Origin: Paenalcaligenes niemegkensis
GTDB lineage: Bacteria > Pseudomonadota > Gammaproteobacteria > Burkholderiales > Burkholderiaceae_B
DNA length: 64,000 nucleotides
Assembly (NCBI RefSeq): GCF_022230885.1
Contig: NZ_JAKGCT010000002.1
Span: forward strand, 62,001-126,000
Direction of reading: 5' to 3'
Below the pieces are notes generated by a model. It did no database searches, was not told the DNA's origin, and saw nothing but the letters and a program-made list of their open reading frames with translations. Below, in pieces: positions 9,781 to 19,049 of the stretch; position 1 is the first letter of the stretch; each line of letters opens with the position of its first letter. Both the position numbers and the translations under genes were made by a program.

Positions 9781-10902
9781 GTGTCCATTACTTATTCTCT
9801 AATACATAGCGCTGACGCCATTCATGCCTCCGAGTGGGATAAACTTGCCCAAGGCGAGCAGCTTCTTAGCCACGCTTTCTTCAGTGCATTAGAGACTTCT
9901 CCGAATGCTTGCGCCGAGACTGGCTGGATGGCCCATCACCTGATAGCCCGCGATCAGCATGCTGTCGTTGGCATTTTGCCCCTGTATTTAAAAAATCATT
10001 CTCGAGGCGAGTATGTGTTTGATCAAGGCTGGGCTAACGCTTACCACCAGCACGGGCATGCCTACTATCCACGCCTGATCAGTGCTGTTCCGTATACACC
10101 CGTGGGAGGAGACCGACTGCTTGCGACTAGTGTCGAGGCACAAGAATCTCTGCTGCAGAAGGCGCTGGAAATCAGTATCCGCAATAAGGTGCCTACGCTA
10201 CACCTGCTATTTCCAAATATAGCGCAGGCTCGTTTAATGGAGGATGCAGGCCTGCTCGTACGTGAAGCTATACAGTTTCATTGGAAAAACCGAGATTACC
10301 GTGACTTTGACGATTTTCTGGATGCTTTACGACAAAAATACAGAAAAAAGCTTCGTCAGGATAGTCGCAAGGTTGCAGAGGCGGGGGTGCTCTTCCAGCA
10401 CCTAAGCGGCGATGGTATTTCGCAGAAAGACCTGGCCTTCTTTTATGAGTGCTATAGAAACACCTATCTTGTACGAGGCCAGCTGCCCTACTTAAATCTC
10501 GATTTCTTTCATAAGCTCTTGCACACCATGCCTGAAGCACTGGTGTTGATTATTGCTATGCACGAAGGCCGGCCTGTAGCAAGCGCCCTAAGCCTACGCT
10601 CGGGGAACACCCTGTATGGGCGATATTGGGGATCTGTACAAGAGATGCCCGGCCTGCACTTTGAGACCTGTTATATACAGTCGATCCGCTATTGCATAGA
10701 GAATTCCATACAAACCTTTGAAGGGGGTGCGCAAGGGGAACATAAATTGTCGAGGGGCCTGGAGCCCGTAACCACCTACTCTGCGCACTGGATTGCAGAC
10801 CCTGACTTTAAAAATGCTATTGCCGACTTTGTTCTTCGCGAGAAAGAAGCTGTGAGAAGCTACAAGGCCGAACTTAAGAACAGCCTGCCCTTTAAGGCAT
10901 AG
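9781..10902 (+). CDS. FemAB/GNAT-like N-acyltransferase of the DUF482 type
   Basis: Matches the pattern of the proteobacterial DUF482 (peptidogalycan biosynthesis/recognition) family, a double-GNAT-fold relative of FemAB. Visible family segments are FFSALETSPNACAETGW, VVGILPLYLKNHSRGEYVFDQGWANAY, KYRKKLRQDSRKV and EGGAQGEHKLSRGL. Length is about 373 residues from the GTG at 9781; the frame extends to a TTG at 9748, and neither has a good ribosome-binding site, so the start is unsure. Cytoplasmic, no signal peptide. Its acyl donor and acceptor are unknown, and a link to cell-wall metabolism is inferred only from the family name. Convergent with phaR. Confidence 0.8.
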   Translation: MSITYSLIHSADAIHASEWDKLAQGEQLLSHAFFSALETSPNACAETGWMAHHLIARDQHAVVGILPLYLKNHSRGEYVFDQGWANAYHQHGHAYYPRLISAVPYTPVGGDRLLATSVEAQESLLQKALEISIRNKVPTLHLLFPNIAQARLMEDAGLLVREAIQFHWKNRDYRDFDDFLDALRQKYRKKLRQDSRKVAEAGVLFQHLSGDGISQKDLAFFYECYRNTYLVRGQLPYLNLDFFHKLLHTMPEALVLIIAMHEGRPVASALSLRSGNTLYGRYWGSVQEMPGLHFETCYIQSIRYCIENSIQTFEGGAQGEHKLSRGLEPVTTYSAHWIADPDFKNAIADFVLREKEAVRSYKAELKNSLPFKA

Positions 10903-10907
10903 CCCAC

Positions 10908-10943
10908 AAAAATGCCCCAGATGGCATACTTAGCTCTGGGGCA
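10908..10943 (-). terminator. rho-independent terminator after phaR
   Basis: An inverted repeat TGCCCCAGA / TCTGGGGCA with a 13-nt loop is followed on the minus strand by TTTTT (A-run 10908-10912). It ends the phaCBR-side transcript and sits between the convergent acyltransferase and phaR genes. On the plus strand there is no U-tract. Confidence 0.8.
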
Positions 10944-10990
10944 TAAGACTCGCCTGTTTTCCTACGGCGCTCACAAGATTGCCATAGACC

Positions 10991-11548
10991 CTAAGGCTTG
11001 TCTTTAGGCTTCTGGACAAAGGGAAAGGCGTTAAACAAATTGTATGCCTGTCCCTGTACCTGATCTTGCATCTGCATAAATAGTTTTTGGCTCTGATCCA
11101 TATACATGTTCATTGCACTTTGCATGACAGGCGCCTGTACCGACATAAACTGCGCCCAAGCTTCTGGCCCCATCTGTCTGCCATAGACGTCTTGAGACTG
11201 CTCTGCCATTTTGTCCTGGATGTCAATAAAGGCCTGTATGTTTTTCTCGAGGTACGTGCCCATTACCCCTTGCATGGCGCTGCCATAAAAACGGATGATA
11301 TGCTCCAGAGCACTGGCGGAAAACATAGGCACGTTCGCGCTTTCCTCTTCGAGAATAATCTGCAGCAAGATGCTTCGGGTGATGTCTTCGTTGGTTTTTA
11401 CGTCAACGACGGTGAAGCTTTCGCTGGCCATCACTAACTGCTTAATATCAACTAAAGTGATGTAAGCGCTGGTATGAGTATCGTAAAGCCTGCGATTAGG
11501 ATACTTCTTGATTAAGCGCGCGGAATCGGATGCAGTGGTTTGTGTCAT
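10991..11548 (-). CDS. phaR: polyhydroxyalkanoate synthesis repressor PhaR
   Basis: Autoregulated repressor that binds DNA and PHB granules and controls phasin expression. The DNA-binding domain is at the N-terminus (RLIKKYPNRRLYDTHTSAY), followed by a PHB accumulation domain (MFSASALEHIIRFYGSAMQGV, then a Met/Gln-rich C-terminal part). The start chosen is the ATG at 11548 (MTQTTASDSARLIKK, 185 residues). The frame stays open about 50 codons upstream, but that stretch has no family resemblance and would overlap into phaB. Last gene of the phaC-phaB-phaR cluster, 46 bp after phaB. Confidence 0.94.
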   Translation of the reverse strand: MTQTTASDSARLIKKYPNRRLYDTHTSAYITLVDIKQLVMASESFTVVDVKTNEDITRSILLQIILEEESANVPMFSASALEHIIRFYGSAMQGVMGTYLEKNIQAFIDIQDKMAEQSQDVYGRQMGPEAWAQFMSVQAPVMQSAMNMYMDQSQKLFMQMQDQVQGQAYNLFNAFPFVQKPKDKP

Positions 11549-11594
11549 AGTAAGCAAATCATAGTCGTAGTATGAGGCAATTACCTCAAAAAAG

Positions 11595-12332
11595 TCAGCC
11601 CATATGCAAACCGCCGTTAACCGAGAAGTCGGCCCCAGTGGAAAACCCGGACTCGTCTGAGGCCAGCCAGCTGACAATGGACGCAATCTCGGTGGGCTCA
11701 CCTAAACGCCGTATAGGAATGGTAGCGACAATTTTTTCAAGTACATCAGGACGAACGGCTTTAACCATATCGGTTCCAATATAACCCGGTGATACGGTAT
11801 TAACAGTAACACCTTTACTGGCCACTTCAAGAGCAAGCGCCATCGTGAAACCGTGTATACCCGCCTTCGCCGTTGAGTAATTGGTTTGTCCGAACTGCCC
11901 TCGCTGCCCATTGACCGAACTAATGTTAATAATACGCCCCCACTCGTTTTGCAGCATAGGTTCAATCACTTGCTTAGTGACGTTAAACAAGCTGTTCAGA
12001 TTGGTATTGATCACAGCCTGCCAGTCATCAAAGCTCATTTTCCTGAACTGACCATCACGAGTAATCCCTGCATTATTGACTAGCACATCGATATTTCCGT
12101 GGGTATCTGCCACAGCCTCGAACGCAGCGCGAGTAGATTCCCAGTCGGCGACATTCCCGACCGAGGCATGAAACTCGAAGCCCAGTTCGCGCTGTTCATC
12201 CAGCCATTTTTCGTGGTTGCGGCTTGGGCCGCATCCAGCAATCACTTTGAAGCCATCGTTGGCCAAACGCTGGCATATTGATGTGCCTATACCGCCCATT
12301 CCCCCGGTTACATAAGCCAGCTTGGTAGACAT
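11595..12332 (-). CDS. phaB: acetoacetyl-CoA reductase PhaB (NADPH)
   Basis: Reduces acetoacetyl-CoA to (R)-3-hydroxybutyryl-CoA, the monomer for PHB. It is a 245-residue short-chain dehydrogenase. The nucleotide-binding GGMGGIG is at 11-17, NNAG follows in the middle, SSVNGQRGQFGQTNYSTAKAG contains the catalytic Tyr and Lys around 151-155, and the C-terminus is typical (GADFSVNGGLHMG). The ketothiolase gene phaA is not in this window. Confidence 0.95.
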   Translation of the reverse strand: MSTKLAYVTGGMGGIGTSICQRLANDGFKVIAGCGPSRNHEKWLDEQRELGFEFHASVGNVADWESTRAAFEAVADTHGNIDVLVNNAGITRDGQFRKMSFDDWQAVINTNLNSLFNVTKQVIEPMLQNEWGRIINISSVNGQRGQFGQTNYSTAKAGIHGFTMALALEVASKGVTVNTVSPGYIGTDMVKAVRPDVLEKIVATIPIRRLGEPTEIASIVSWLASDESGFSTGADFSVNGGLHMG

Positions 12333-12429
12333 AAGTCTCTCCTGATAAGTTAAAACAGCAGCTGTGCTGCAGACAGCTCAGAATTTCTATAACATACGCT
12401 AAATTTATGGCTACAGTTTGAAGCCGTTA

Positions 12430-14068
12430 TTAGGCAACATCGGCTAGAGAGCTCGCACGTGCACGTACGTACCAGGTGCAGGATCCAGGGCCGGATAGTG
12501 CTGCCCCCTAGTTGCGAGGGTGCGTCAACATGTTCACCGCTATTTTCCTCTAGCCAAGATGCCCAATGTTTCCACCAGCTACCCGCGCATTGCCGCCCCT
12601 GCGCAAACCATTCATCAGGCGAATCTGCCAAGCCGCCCTGTGCAGGGTCAGCCACCCAGTAATGTCGCCGGTTATCCACTGGCGGGTTAATCACACCGGC
12701 TATATGCCCCGACGCACCGAGCACAAAGCGAACATCGCCGCTAAGTAGCTGCGCGCTCTGAAAAGAGCTTTTCCACGGAACAATGTGGTCTTCTTTAGAC
12801 CCGTATACGTAGGCCGGCATAGTGAGCCGGCGAAAGTCGAGGTCGTGTCCATTAATGCGAACCCCATCAACTTCTTTAAGCTTGTTTTGCAGGTAGGTGT
12901 TGCGGAAATACCAGGTGAAGAATGGTCCAGGCAGGTTGGTGCCGTCTGCATTCCAGTAAAGCAGATCAAAAGCGGCCGGGGTTTCCCCTTTGAGATAATT
13001 GTCGGTCACGTAATTCCAGACCAATTCACTAGGACGTAAAAAGGCAAAAGCGGAAGACAGATCGCCGGCAGATAATAGGCCGCCCGCCCCCAGTTGCCAT
13101 TCACGAAGCAAGGCCAAAGCTTCGTCAACAAAAACCTGAAGTGGACCTACATCGTGAAAATCGAGCATCGTGGTCAGCAGTGTCAGCGCATTACACGGCT
13201 GCTCGCCACGAGCCTGCGCCAGCGCCAAAGCTGATGACAGTAATGTTCCACCCACACAAAAGCCCAGCGTATTAATCGTGCCTTGCCGGGAGATGGCTTT
13301 TACGGCCTCGACCGCCTCAAGCACGCCATGATCCAGGTAATCGCCCCATGTGGCTTGGTGAATCCCGTCGCTATCCTCGGAAAGCGGGTTACGCCATGAC
13401 ATCAGAAAAACCTGAAAGCCTTGATCTACCGCGTATTTCACAAAGGAGTTTCGCTCTTGCAAATCGAGAATGTAGTATTTATTGATGCAAGGAGGAACAA
13501 TCAATAAAGGGATAGCCCGCACATGAGCCGTTACAGGCTGGTAGTGAATCAGCTCGAACAGCGTATTGCGTAAAACCACAGCGCCTGGCGTGATAGCAAT
13601 ATTTTTTCCTACCCCAAACTGGCTTTCATCCGTTTGCGTCAATCTGCCTTTTTGCAGATCAGCGCAAAAATTCGTCAAACCAGCCATGAGGCTAGCGCCT
13701 TGTGTTTCGAGCAGCTTCTGCTGAGCCTCTGGATTGCTCACTAGAAAATTAGCCGGACAAGCAGCCTCTGCCCACTGCATGACAAGGAATGAAAGCCTCT
13801 GCTGCACATCGGGTTGCAAGTTGGCATTGCTGACCATCGACTGCAGCGTTTCTGTGTATAGCTCCCAGGCATGCGCACTTAATAGCGCTTCAGGTTTACG
13901 TAACCACGCTTCATTTTTGAACCGGCGACTTCGCGGAGGCTTCAAATCGGATCGTGCCGCCAGGCTAAGTAAACTCTGCCACTTAGACTTGAATTCATTT
14001 TGAATACTGGCTTGCGCTTCAGAGCTAAGTAACGACGGAAACGGCTGTGCTGTAGACTTTACACTCAC
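12430..14068 (-). CDS. phaC: class I poly(3-hydroxyalkanoate) synthase PhaC, frame broken near the C-terminus
   Basis: Polymerises (R)-3-hydroxyacyl-CoA into PHB granules. Alpha/beta-hydrolase with the lipase-like box GFCVGGTL (nucleophile Cys about 271). The catalytic Asp is in YGSKEDHIVPW and the His in GASGHIAGVINPP. As written the reading frame runs to 12350 with a nonsense tail. Adding one base to a C5 run at 12504-12508 and one near 12470-12475 restores QHYPALDPAPG and then YVRARASSLADVA with a stop at 12430. That gives about 546 residues, a normal class I length. pgeF lies upstream and phaB downstream. Confidence 0.92.
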
Positions 14069-14184
14069 GTAACTTGCCCTTAATAAAGAAAGTATGTAAC
14101 TGTGTAACCACTTTATAATCAGCGATACGAGTCGTGGATGTCAATGGGGGTATCAGCTTAAGCTAAGCGGCTTCAGAGCCGAAC

Positions 14185-14946
14185 TTAAGCAGAATGGCGT
14201 GGGGGCAACAACCACGCAACAGTCGCCAAACGACCGGTAATAGCGTGCCTTCGATAAGAATAATATCTGTCATTACGCTCAAAGGTACACTCGCCACTAA
14301 GCATGACATCAATGCCCTTAGGAGAGTTTCTCGTAAGGAACAGGCGTGCCAGGCCAGCCAAATCGGCATGATATTTACCTGGTATATCGGCTGGCACAAA
14401 ATAGATGGCAGCATCTGCATCTTTCGCCAACATGGCCTCAAGCACTTCAGCGCCTACCTCAAAATGACGCTGGCTAATCGCCGGACCGATCCACGCCCGC
14501 AATCGCCCATGGTCGGGACGCTTGGCCTGCATGGAATCAAGGGTAGCCTCAAGCACTCCGGCAGCCAATCCACGCCACCCTGCATGTGCCACGCCTAATA
14601 CCGATCCCCGGTAATCGCTAATTACCACAGGCAGACAGTCAGCAGTGAGAATAGCAAGCACACGATTAACCGCAGTGCTGACCGCGGCATCCGCCTCAGG
14701 CGCTGCGCTTGACGCCACATCAGCATCTACCACTCGCACGCCGTGAACTTGTGTCAGCCAGAAAGGATCTGCCGGCAAGTCAAGCCGCAGCCGCGCGCGA
14801 TTCTCTGCAACTGCTGCTGCCTGGTCGTGGCAATGGGCCCCTAAATTCAAGCCATCCCACGCACCGAGGCTAACCCCACCTTCACGCAAAGTGCTGAAAT
14901 AGGAGCAGCCAGCCCAGTCAATTCCAGTCATGCTACCGATCGTCAT
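14185..14946 (-). CDS. pgeF: LACC1/PgeF-family purine nucleoside phosphorylase (laccase-domain protein)
   Basis: Member of the YfiH/DUF152 family. Members act as purine nucleoside phosphorylases/adenosine deaminases, and E. coli YfiH also removes mis-incorporated residues in peptidoglycan precursors. Metal-ligand motifs are visible: LTQVHG, TADCLPV and HAGWRG. The start chosen is the ATG at 14946, which overlaps the rluD stop as TAATG and has GGAA 7 nt upstream; a start four codons earlier (14958) is also open. 253 residues, frame intact. The rluD-pgeF pair is conserved across proteobacteria. Confidence 0.93.
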   Translation of the reverse strand: MTIGSMTGIDWAGCSYFSTLREGGVSLGAWDGLNLGAHCHDQAAAVAENRARLRLDLPADPFWLTQVHGVRVVDADVASSAAPEADAAVSTAVNRVLAILTADCLPVVISDYRGSVLGVAHAGWRGLAAGVLEATLDSMQAKRPDHGRLRAWIGPAISQRHFEVGAEVLEAMLAKDADAAIYFVPADIPGKYHADLAGLARLFLTRNSPKGIDVMLSGECTFERNDRYYSYRRHAITGRLATVAWLLPPRHSA

Positions 14947-15923
14947 TATTTTTTCCACTGGATCTGCTGGCGAACGGCCTCGAAATCTTCAGGTAATTCA
15001 GACTCAAACTCAACTAGCCGCTCGGAGTGCGGATCAATAAAAGCCAGGGCACGGGCATGCAACATCTGTCTGGAGGCATCCAGAATTGGCTTGCCACCAT
15101 AGATTTCGTCACCTAGCAGTGGATGTTTAAGACTGGCCATATGCACTCGTATCTGATGAGTTCTACCCGTCTGCAAGCGACAAATCACCTCACTGACCGC
15201 CACACCACGCCCGGCCAGCCCCTTGCGGATGCATTCAAAATGAGTAATCGCCTCGCGGGCTGCAATGCCATTTACCGTAGTCATCCGAACCGGTACCCTC
15301 GCGTCTCTGCCTACTGGCGCGTTAATTACTCCGGCTGCGTCTGGGAAGCCATGCACCAATGCAAGATATTCACGCTTTACGCTGCGCTCTTGCAACTGAC
15401 GAACCAAGTGCGTCTGGGCAATATCGGTGCGTGCCACCACCATCAAGCCGGAGGTGTCCTTATCGAGGCGATGCACAATACCGGCCCGAGCCACTCCCTT
15501 CAATTCCGGATAGCGAAAAAGCAGCCCATTTAATAATGTTCCGCTCCAGTTTCCAGCTCCTGGGTGGGTGACCAGACCCGCAGGTTTATTCACGATAATC
15601 CAGTGATCGGTTTCTTTCACGACTGGAAAATCGATGTTTTCCGGCTCATAAGCTGTTTCTTCAGGTGCAGCTTGCTCCCATACGGTGATAACATCACCGG
15701 GATACACTGTTTGACGAGATCGAACCGCTTCATTATTTACCTGTACATGCCCACCTTCAATCCACGATTGCAAGCGGCTACGCGAATGCTCGGGAATCAA
15801 ACGCGCCAGCGTTTTATCCAGACGTTCGGGTTCGGCAGAGATAGGTAACTTAAAGACCCGTGCCTCGGCACGACTCCCAGCGAGTTCGGCGCTTAATTTT
15901 TTATCAGTATTTGTGTCAGGCAT
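14946..15923 (-). CDS. rluD: 23S rRNA pseudouridine(1911/1915/1917) synthase RluD
   Basis: Modifies helix 69 of 23S rRNA. An S4 domain at about 30-85 (RLDKTLARLIPEHSRSRLQSWI) is followed by the catalytic domain with HRLDKDTSGL at about 150-160 and the RTHQIRVHM motif. 325 residues, a typical length. Divergent from bamD with only 53 bp between the starts, so promoters must overlap; this rluD/bamD divergence is common in beta- and gammaproteobacteria. Confidence 0.95.
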   Translation of the reverse strand: MPDTNTDKKLSAELAGSRAEARVFKLPISAEPERLDKTLARLIPEHSRSRLQSWIEGGHVQVNNEAVRSRQTVYPGDVITVWEQAAPEETAYEPENIDFPVVKETDHWIIVNKPAGLVTHPGAGNWSGTLLNGLLFRYPELKGVARAGIVHRLDKDTSGLMVVARTDIAQTHLVRQLQERSVKREYLALVHGFPDAAGVINAPVGRDARVPVRMTTVNGIAAREAITHFECIRKGLAGRGVAVSEVICRLQTGRTHQIRVHMASLKHPLLGDEIYGGKPILDASRQMLHARALAFIDPHSERLVEFESELPEDFEAVRQQIQWKK

Positions 15924-15976
15924 GTCGACAAACCCATATAATTCAAGTCTGCAATGCTAACACCAAGGATGCTTTT

Positions 15977-16822
15977 GTGACTCGTCTAGATTACTTTCTA
16001 TCCCGAATTCCCAACGCTAAACGCTTGGCCCGTGCTACATCAATTGTTACAGCCGCCGTCATCATTGCTGGCTGCGGTTCAGTGAAACCTGTAGTCGACG
16101 AGACCGCGGGATGGACGGCCGAACGCCTGTACCAAGACGCCAAAACCGAAATGAATGTCGGCAACTGGAACGGTGCCCGTACTCGGCTGGAGTCGATTGA
16201 AGCAAGGTATCCCTTTGGTACCTTCGCTCAGCAATCGCTAATCGACCAAGCCTACATCAACTGGAAAGACGAAGAGCCCGAACAGGCACTGGCAGCCATC
16301 GACCGCTTTCAAAAGCAGTACCCGAATCACCCGGGCAGTGATTACATGTTGTATTTAAAAGGTCTGATCAGCTTTACGCCTCCTAGTGCCGCGTTATCCA
16401 AAGTCACCAGGCAAGACCCCAGCGAACGCGATCCCAAAGGACTACGCGAGTCTTACGAGGCCTTTAACGATCTCATCAACAACTATCCGGACAGCCGTTA
16501 TGCTGCCGATGCCAAACAACGTCTTACATGGCTGGTAAGCACTATCGCCGAAAACGAGGTTCATGTCGCCGAATATTACTATTCGCGAGGCGCATATGTG
16601 GCCTCTATAAACCGTGCTCAGCGCGTAATTACTGACTTTGAAGGCGTGGAAATTGCGGAAAAGGCTCTCTATCTTATGTACTTATCCTACGACAAGCTGG
16701 GCAAAACCGACTTGCGTGATGATACAAAACGCGTGCTGGAAGAGAACTTTCCCAACAGCGCCTACTGGGATCAAGGGCTCAAGACGCCTAAAAACCGCCT
16801 GAACCCGATCAACTGGTTTTAA
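15977..16822 (+). CDS. bamD: outer membrane protein assembly factor BamD
   Basis: Essential TPR lipoprotein of the BAM complex that folds outer-membrane beta-barrels. The start chosen is GTG at 15977 because AAGGA sits 7 nt upstream. An earlier frame opening at 15860 overlaps rluD and has no family likeness. The resulting 281-residue protein has an N-terminal signal region and lipobox IAGC with Cys33. TPR segments follow (ERLYQDAKTEMNVGNWNGA, FAQQSLIDQAYINWK, then AEYYYSRGAYVASINRAQ). The C-terminus, NPINWF, is typical. Confidence 0.95.
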   Translation: MTRLDYFLSRIPNAKRLARATSIVTAAVIIAGCGSVKPVVDETAGWTAERLYQDAKTEMNVGNWNGARTRLESIEARYPFGTFAQQSLIDQAYINWKDEEPEQALAAIDRFQKQYPNHPGSDYMLYLKGLISFTPPSAALSKVTRQDPSERDPKGLRESYEAFNDLINNYPDSRYAADAKQRLTWLVSTIAENEVHVAEYYYSRGAYVASINRAQRVITDFEGVEIAEKALYLMYLSYDKLGKTDLRDDTKRVLEENFPNSAYWDQGLKTPKNRLNPINWF

Positions 16823-16845
16823 GCGCTTAACACATCACCATAAGC

Positions 16846-16882
16846 AAAACCCCAAAGTTTCTTAGCAAACCTTGGGGTTTTT
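16846..16882. terminator. bidirectional terminator between bamD and dinG
   Basis: A 10-bp stem (AAAACCCCAA / TTGGGGTTTT) with an inner GTTT/AAAC pairing is flanked by A-rich and T-rich runs. It can therefore end both the plus-strand bamD and minus-strand helicase transcripts. Confidence 0.8.
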
Positions 16883-16886
16883 AGCA

Positions 16887-18902
16887 TCAGTCTTCTAGCT
16901 GGTGCTGTTTAAAAAACTCTAAGGCCCGCTTCGGGTCGCGCGTACGGGTAAAGGCCGGCAGGCCGCGCCACAGCAGACGCCCGTAGGGTTTGTCTACTAT
17001 GCGTGCATCCCCAACCACAAGCACTCCCCAGTCTCGTTCGGTGCGTATTAAACGGCCTGCCCCCTGCTTTAAGGCAATCGCTGCCTCAGGCAATTGATAC
17101 TCCATAAAGGGGTTCCCACCGCGATCCCTGCAGGCTGTCATACGTGCTTCAAGCACAGGGTCATCTGGCGGCGCAAAGGGCAGCTTGTCAATGGCCACCA
17201 GCGTAAGCGCATCGCCAGGTACATCGATGCCCTCCCAGAAGCTTGCGCTTCCTACCAGCACCATATTGCTTCCATTTCTAAACTCTTCGAGCAGCACTCG
17301 ACGCGAACGCTCTCCCTGCCTGAGCAATGGCCTGTCGATGAACTCTTCATCAAAACGATCGCGTAGTAAATCGGCGATACGGTCTACGGCGCGTAATGTG
17401 GTGCACAACACAAGAACGCCACCCGTAGCTTGCTTGATCAGAGGTAGCAAAAGCTCTACGAATTCAGTATTGAAATTGGCCGAATTAGGTATAGGCAAGG
17501 TGTTCGGCACAAACAGCAAGGCTTGCTCGGCGTAGTTAAACGGAGATGGCCAGACCTCGGTGCGTGCCTCCCAGAGACCAAGCTGGTGTACAAAATGCGC
17601 AAAGTTACCGTGTACAGACAAGGTCGCGGAAGTCAGCACCCATGATTGATGCGGCTCCCGATAGCGGGAAAATATCTTCGCCACTGATAGCGGAGCACTG
17701 TGGAACCTGAAAAAGTGCTGGCCATGCTCTACCCACCGCACGGCTTCTTCCGCGCTGGCTGCTTTAAGCTCTTCAGAGGTGGCATCAGGCATCAAGGCGT
17801 GCCGGCCGTAGCGGTCAGGCTGGCTCCAGACAAATAACTTTGCTCGCAGCGTGATGGCGAGCTTATAGGCCGCACTGATATCAGGATGCTTCTCGGCCAG
17901 CATCTCAAGCAGCTTGATTATTTTATCCAGCTTTTCAAGCAGATTTTCCAGGGACTCATCGAACTGCTCTGCATCAGGAATAGCGTTAAACGTCGCCCGG
18001 CCACCGGGCATCTGACTGATTGCGGCCGCGCTTAAGCGTAGATCTCTGCATGCCTGTTCTAGTGCACCCGACACAGCGCTCCAGTCGACCACTCCACGAG
18101 CATGTGCCAAACCGGCAACTTCGGTCTGACGCGCCAAATCCTGAAGATTATGCAATGACACTGACGTACCCAAAAAGCGGGTCGCAATGTCGGGCAGCTG
18201 ATGCGCCTCATCGAACACCACGGTATCAACAGCAGGCAACAAATCGGTGATACCTTCTTCGCGTAAGGCCAGATCAGCCATGAACAAGGCATGGTTAACC
18301 ACAACCACATCGGCCTCTTGTGCCTTGCGGCGTGCTTTAAGCACAAAACAGTCGGACACAAAAGGACAGTCCTGGCCTAAACAGTTTTCACGGGTCGAGG
18401 TCACCCTGGACCATATGTCGGCATCTTCAGGCACTTCTGATAAATCGGCTTTATCGCCACTTGAGCTGATTTTAATAAAACGTCCAATTTCTTGGAGATA
18501 GCCCGCCTCGCGCCTGGAGCTATATCCTCTGCCATCTTGCTCAGTTCGCTCGAGATGGTAGTGACAGACGTAATTGCTGCGCCCTTTAAGCAGTGCAATT
18601 TGTATGGACAAGGCCAAGGCTTTACGCAGATGCGGTAAGTCGCGCCTGAATAGCTGATCTTGCAGCGTACGCGTACCTGTTGAAACCAGAACCTTTCCAC
18701 CACTTAGGAAAACCGGCACCAAATAGGCCCAGGTCTTGCCGGTGCCGGTGCCCGCTTCGGCAATAAGGATTTCATGGTCCGTGATCGCTTTGGAGATAGA
18801 ACGAGCTAACTCGAGCTGCCCATGGCGTAAATGATAATGGCTTACCGATTCCGCCAAAGGGCCGCCTTCGGAAAAAATATCGTCAAGTTCCTGCGTTAGC
18901 AT
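16887..18902 (-). CDS. yoaA: ATP-dependent DNA helicase of the DinG/YoaA type
   Basis: Superfamily 2, XPD-like 5'-3' helicase with an iron-sulfur cluster, implicated in DNA repair and replication-fork processing. Walker A is GTGTGKT at 51-57 and the DEAH box FDEAHQLP lies around 228-234. Candidate cluster cysteines are in NYVCHYHL (about 112) and in ENCLGQDCPFVSDC (about 167-180). The C-terminal helicase motifs include SFWEGIDVPGD and QGAGRLIRTERDWG. 671 residues, nearer to E. coli YoaA than to DinG in length and N-terminus. Divergent from tex. Confidence 0.88.
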   Translation of the reverse strand: MLTQELDDIFSEGGPLAESVSHYHLRHGQLELARSISKAITDHEILIAEAGTGTGKTWAYLVPVFLSGGKVLVSTGTRTLQDQLFRRDLPHLRKALALSIQIALLKGRSNYVCHYHLERTEQDGRGYSSRREAGYLQEIGRFIKISSSGDKADLSEVPEDADIWSRVTSTRENCLGQDCPFVSDCFVLKARRKAQEADVVVVNHALFMADLALREEGITDLLPAVDTVVFDEAHQLPDIATRFLGTSVSLHNLQDLARQTEVAGLAHARGVVDWSAVSGALEQACRDLRLSAAAISQMPGGRATFNAIPDAEQFDESLENLLEKLDKIIKLLEMLAEKHPDISAAYKLAITLRAKLFVWSQPDRYGRHALMPDATSEELKAASAEEAVRWVEHGQHFFRFHSAPLSVAKIFSRYREPHQSWVLTSATLSVHGNFAHFVHQLGLWEARTEVWPSPFNYAEQALLFVPNTLPIPNSANFNTEFVELLLPLIKQATGGVLVLCTTLRAVDRIADLLRDRFDEEFIDRPLLRQGERSRRVLLEEFRNGSNMVLVGSASFWEGIDVPGDALTLVAIDKLPFAPPDDPVLEARMTACRDRGGNPFMEYQLPEAAIALKQGAGRLIRTERDWGVLVVGDARIVDKPYGRLLWRGLPAFTRTRDPKRALEFFKQHQLED

Positions 18903-19049
18903 GTTGATATGTCTTTAAATAAATCAGCCCGGCTCTATAATCGGAGCCGCCGAGCCTTATAAGATGCGTTAGTCACACAGCGTAACCCTGTGATGGTGCT
19001 TTTGTATGGCAAAATTGCCGCGTCTAGTCTTTTTACCGATGTTGAATCA

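Noticed and set aside
14946..15976. Extended N-terminus of BamD starting at 15860
   Set aside because: It would overlap rluD, lacks a signal peptide at its start, and a GTG with AAGGA at 15977 gives a proper lipoprotein signal.
18956..18965. CTTATAAGAT upstream of tex as a third copy of the mdh/acnB operator
   Set aside because: Only a short central part resembles the motif; the 8-bp arms and 3-bp spacer are absent, so it is probably chance in AT-rich DNA.
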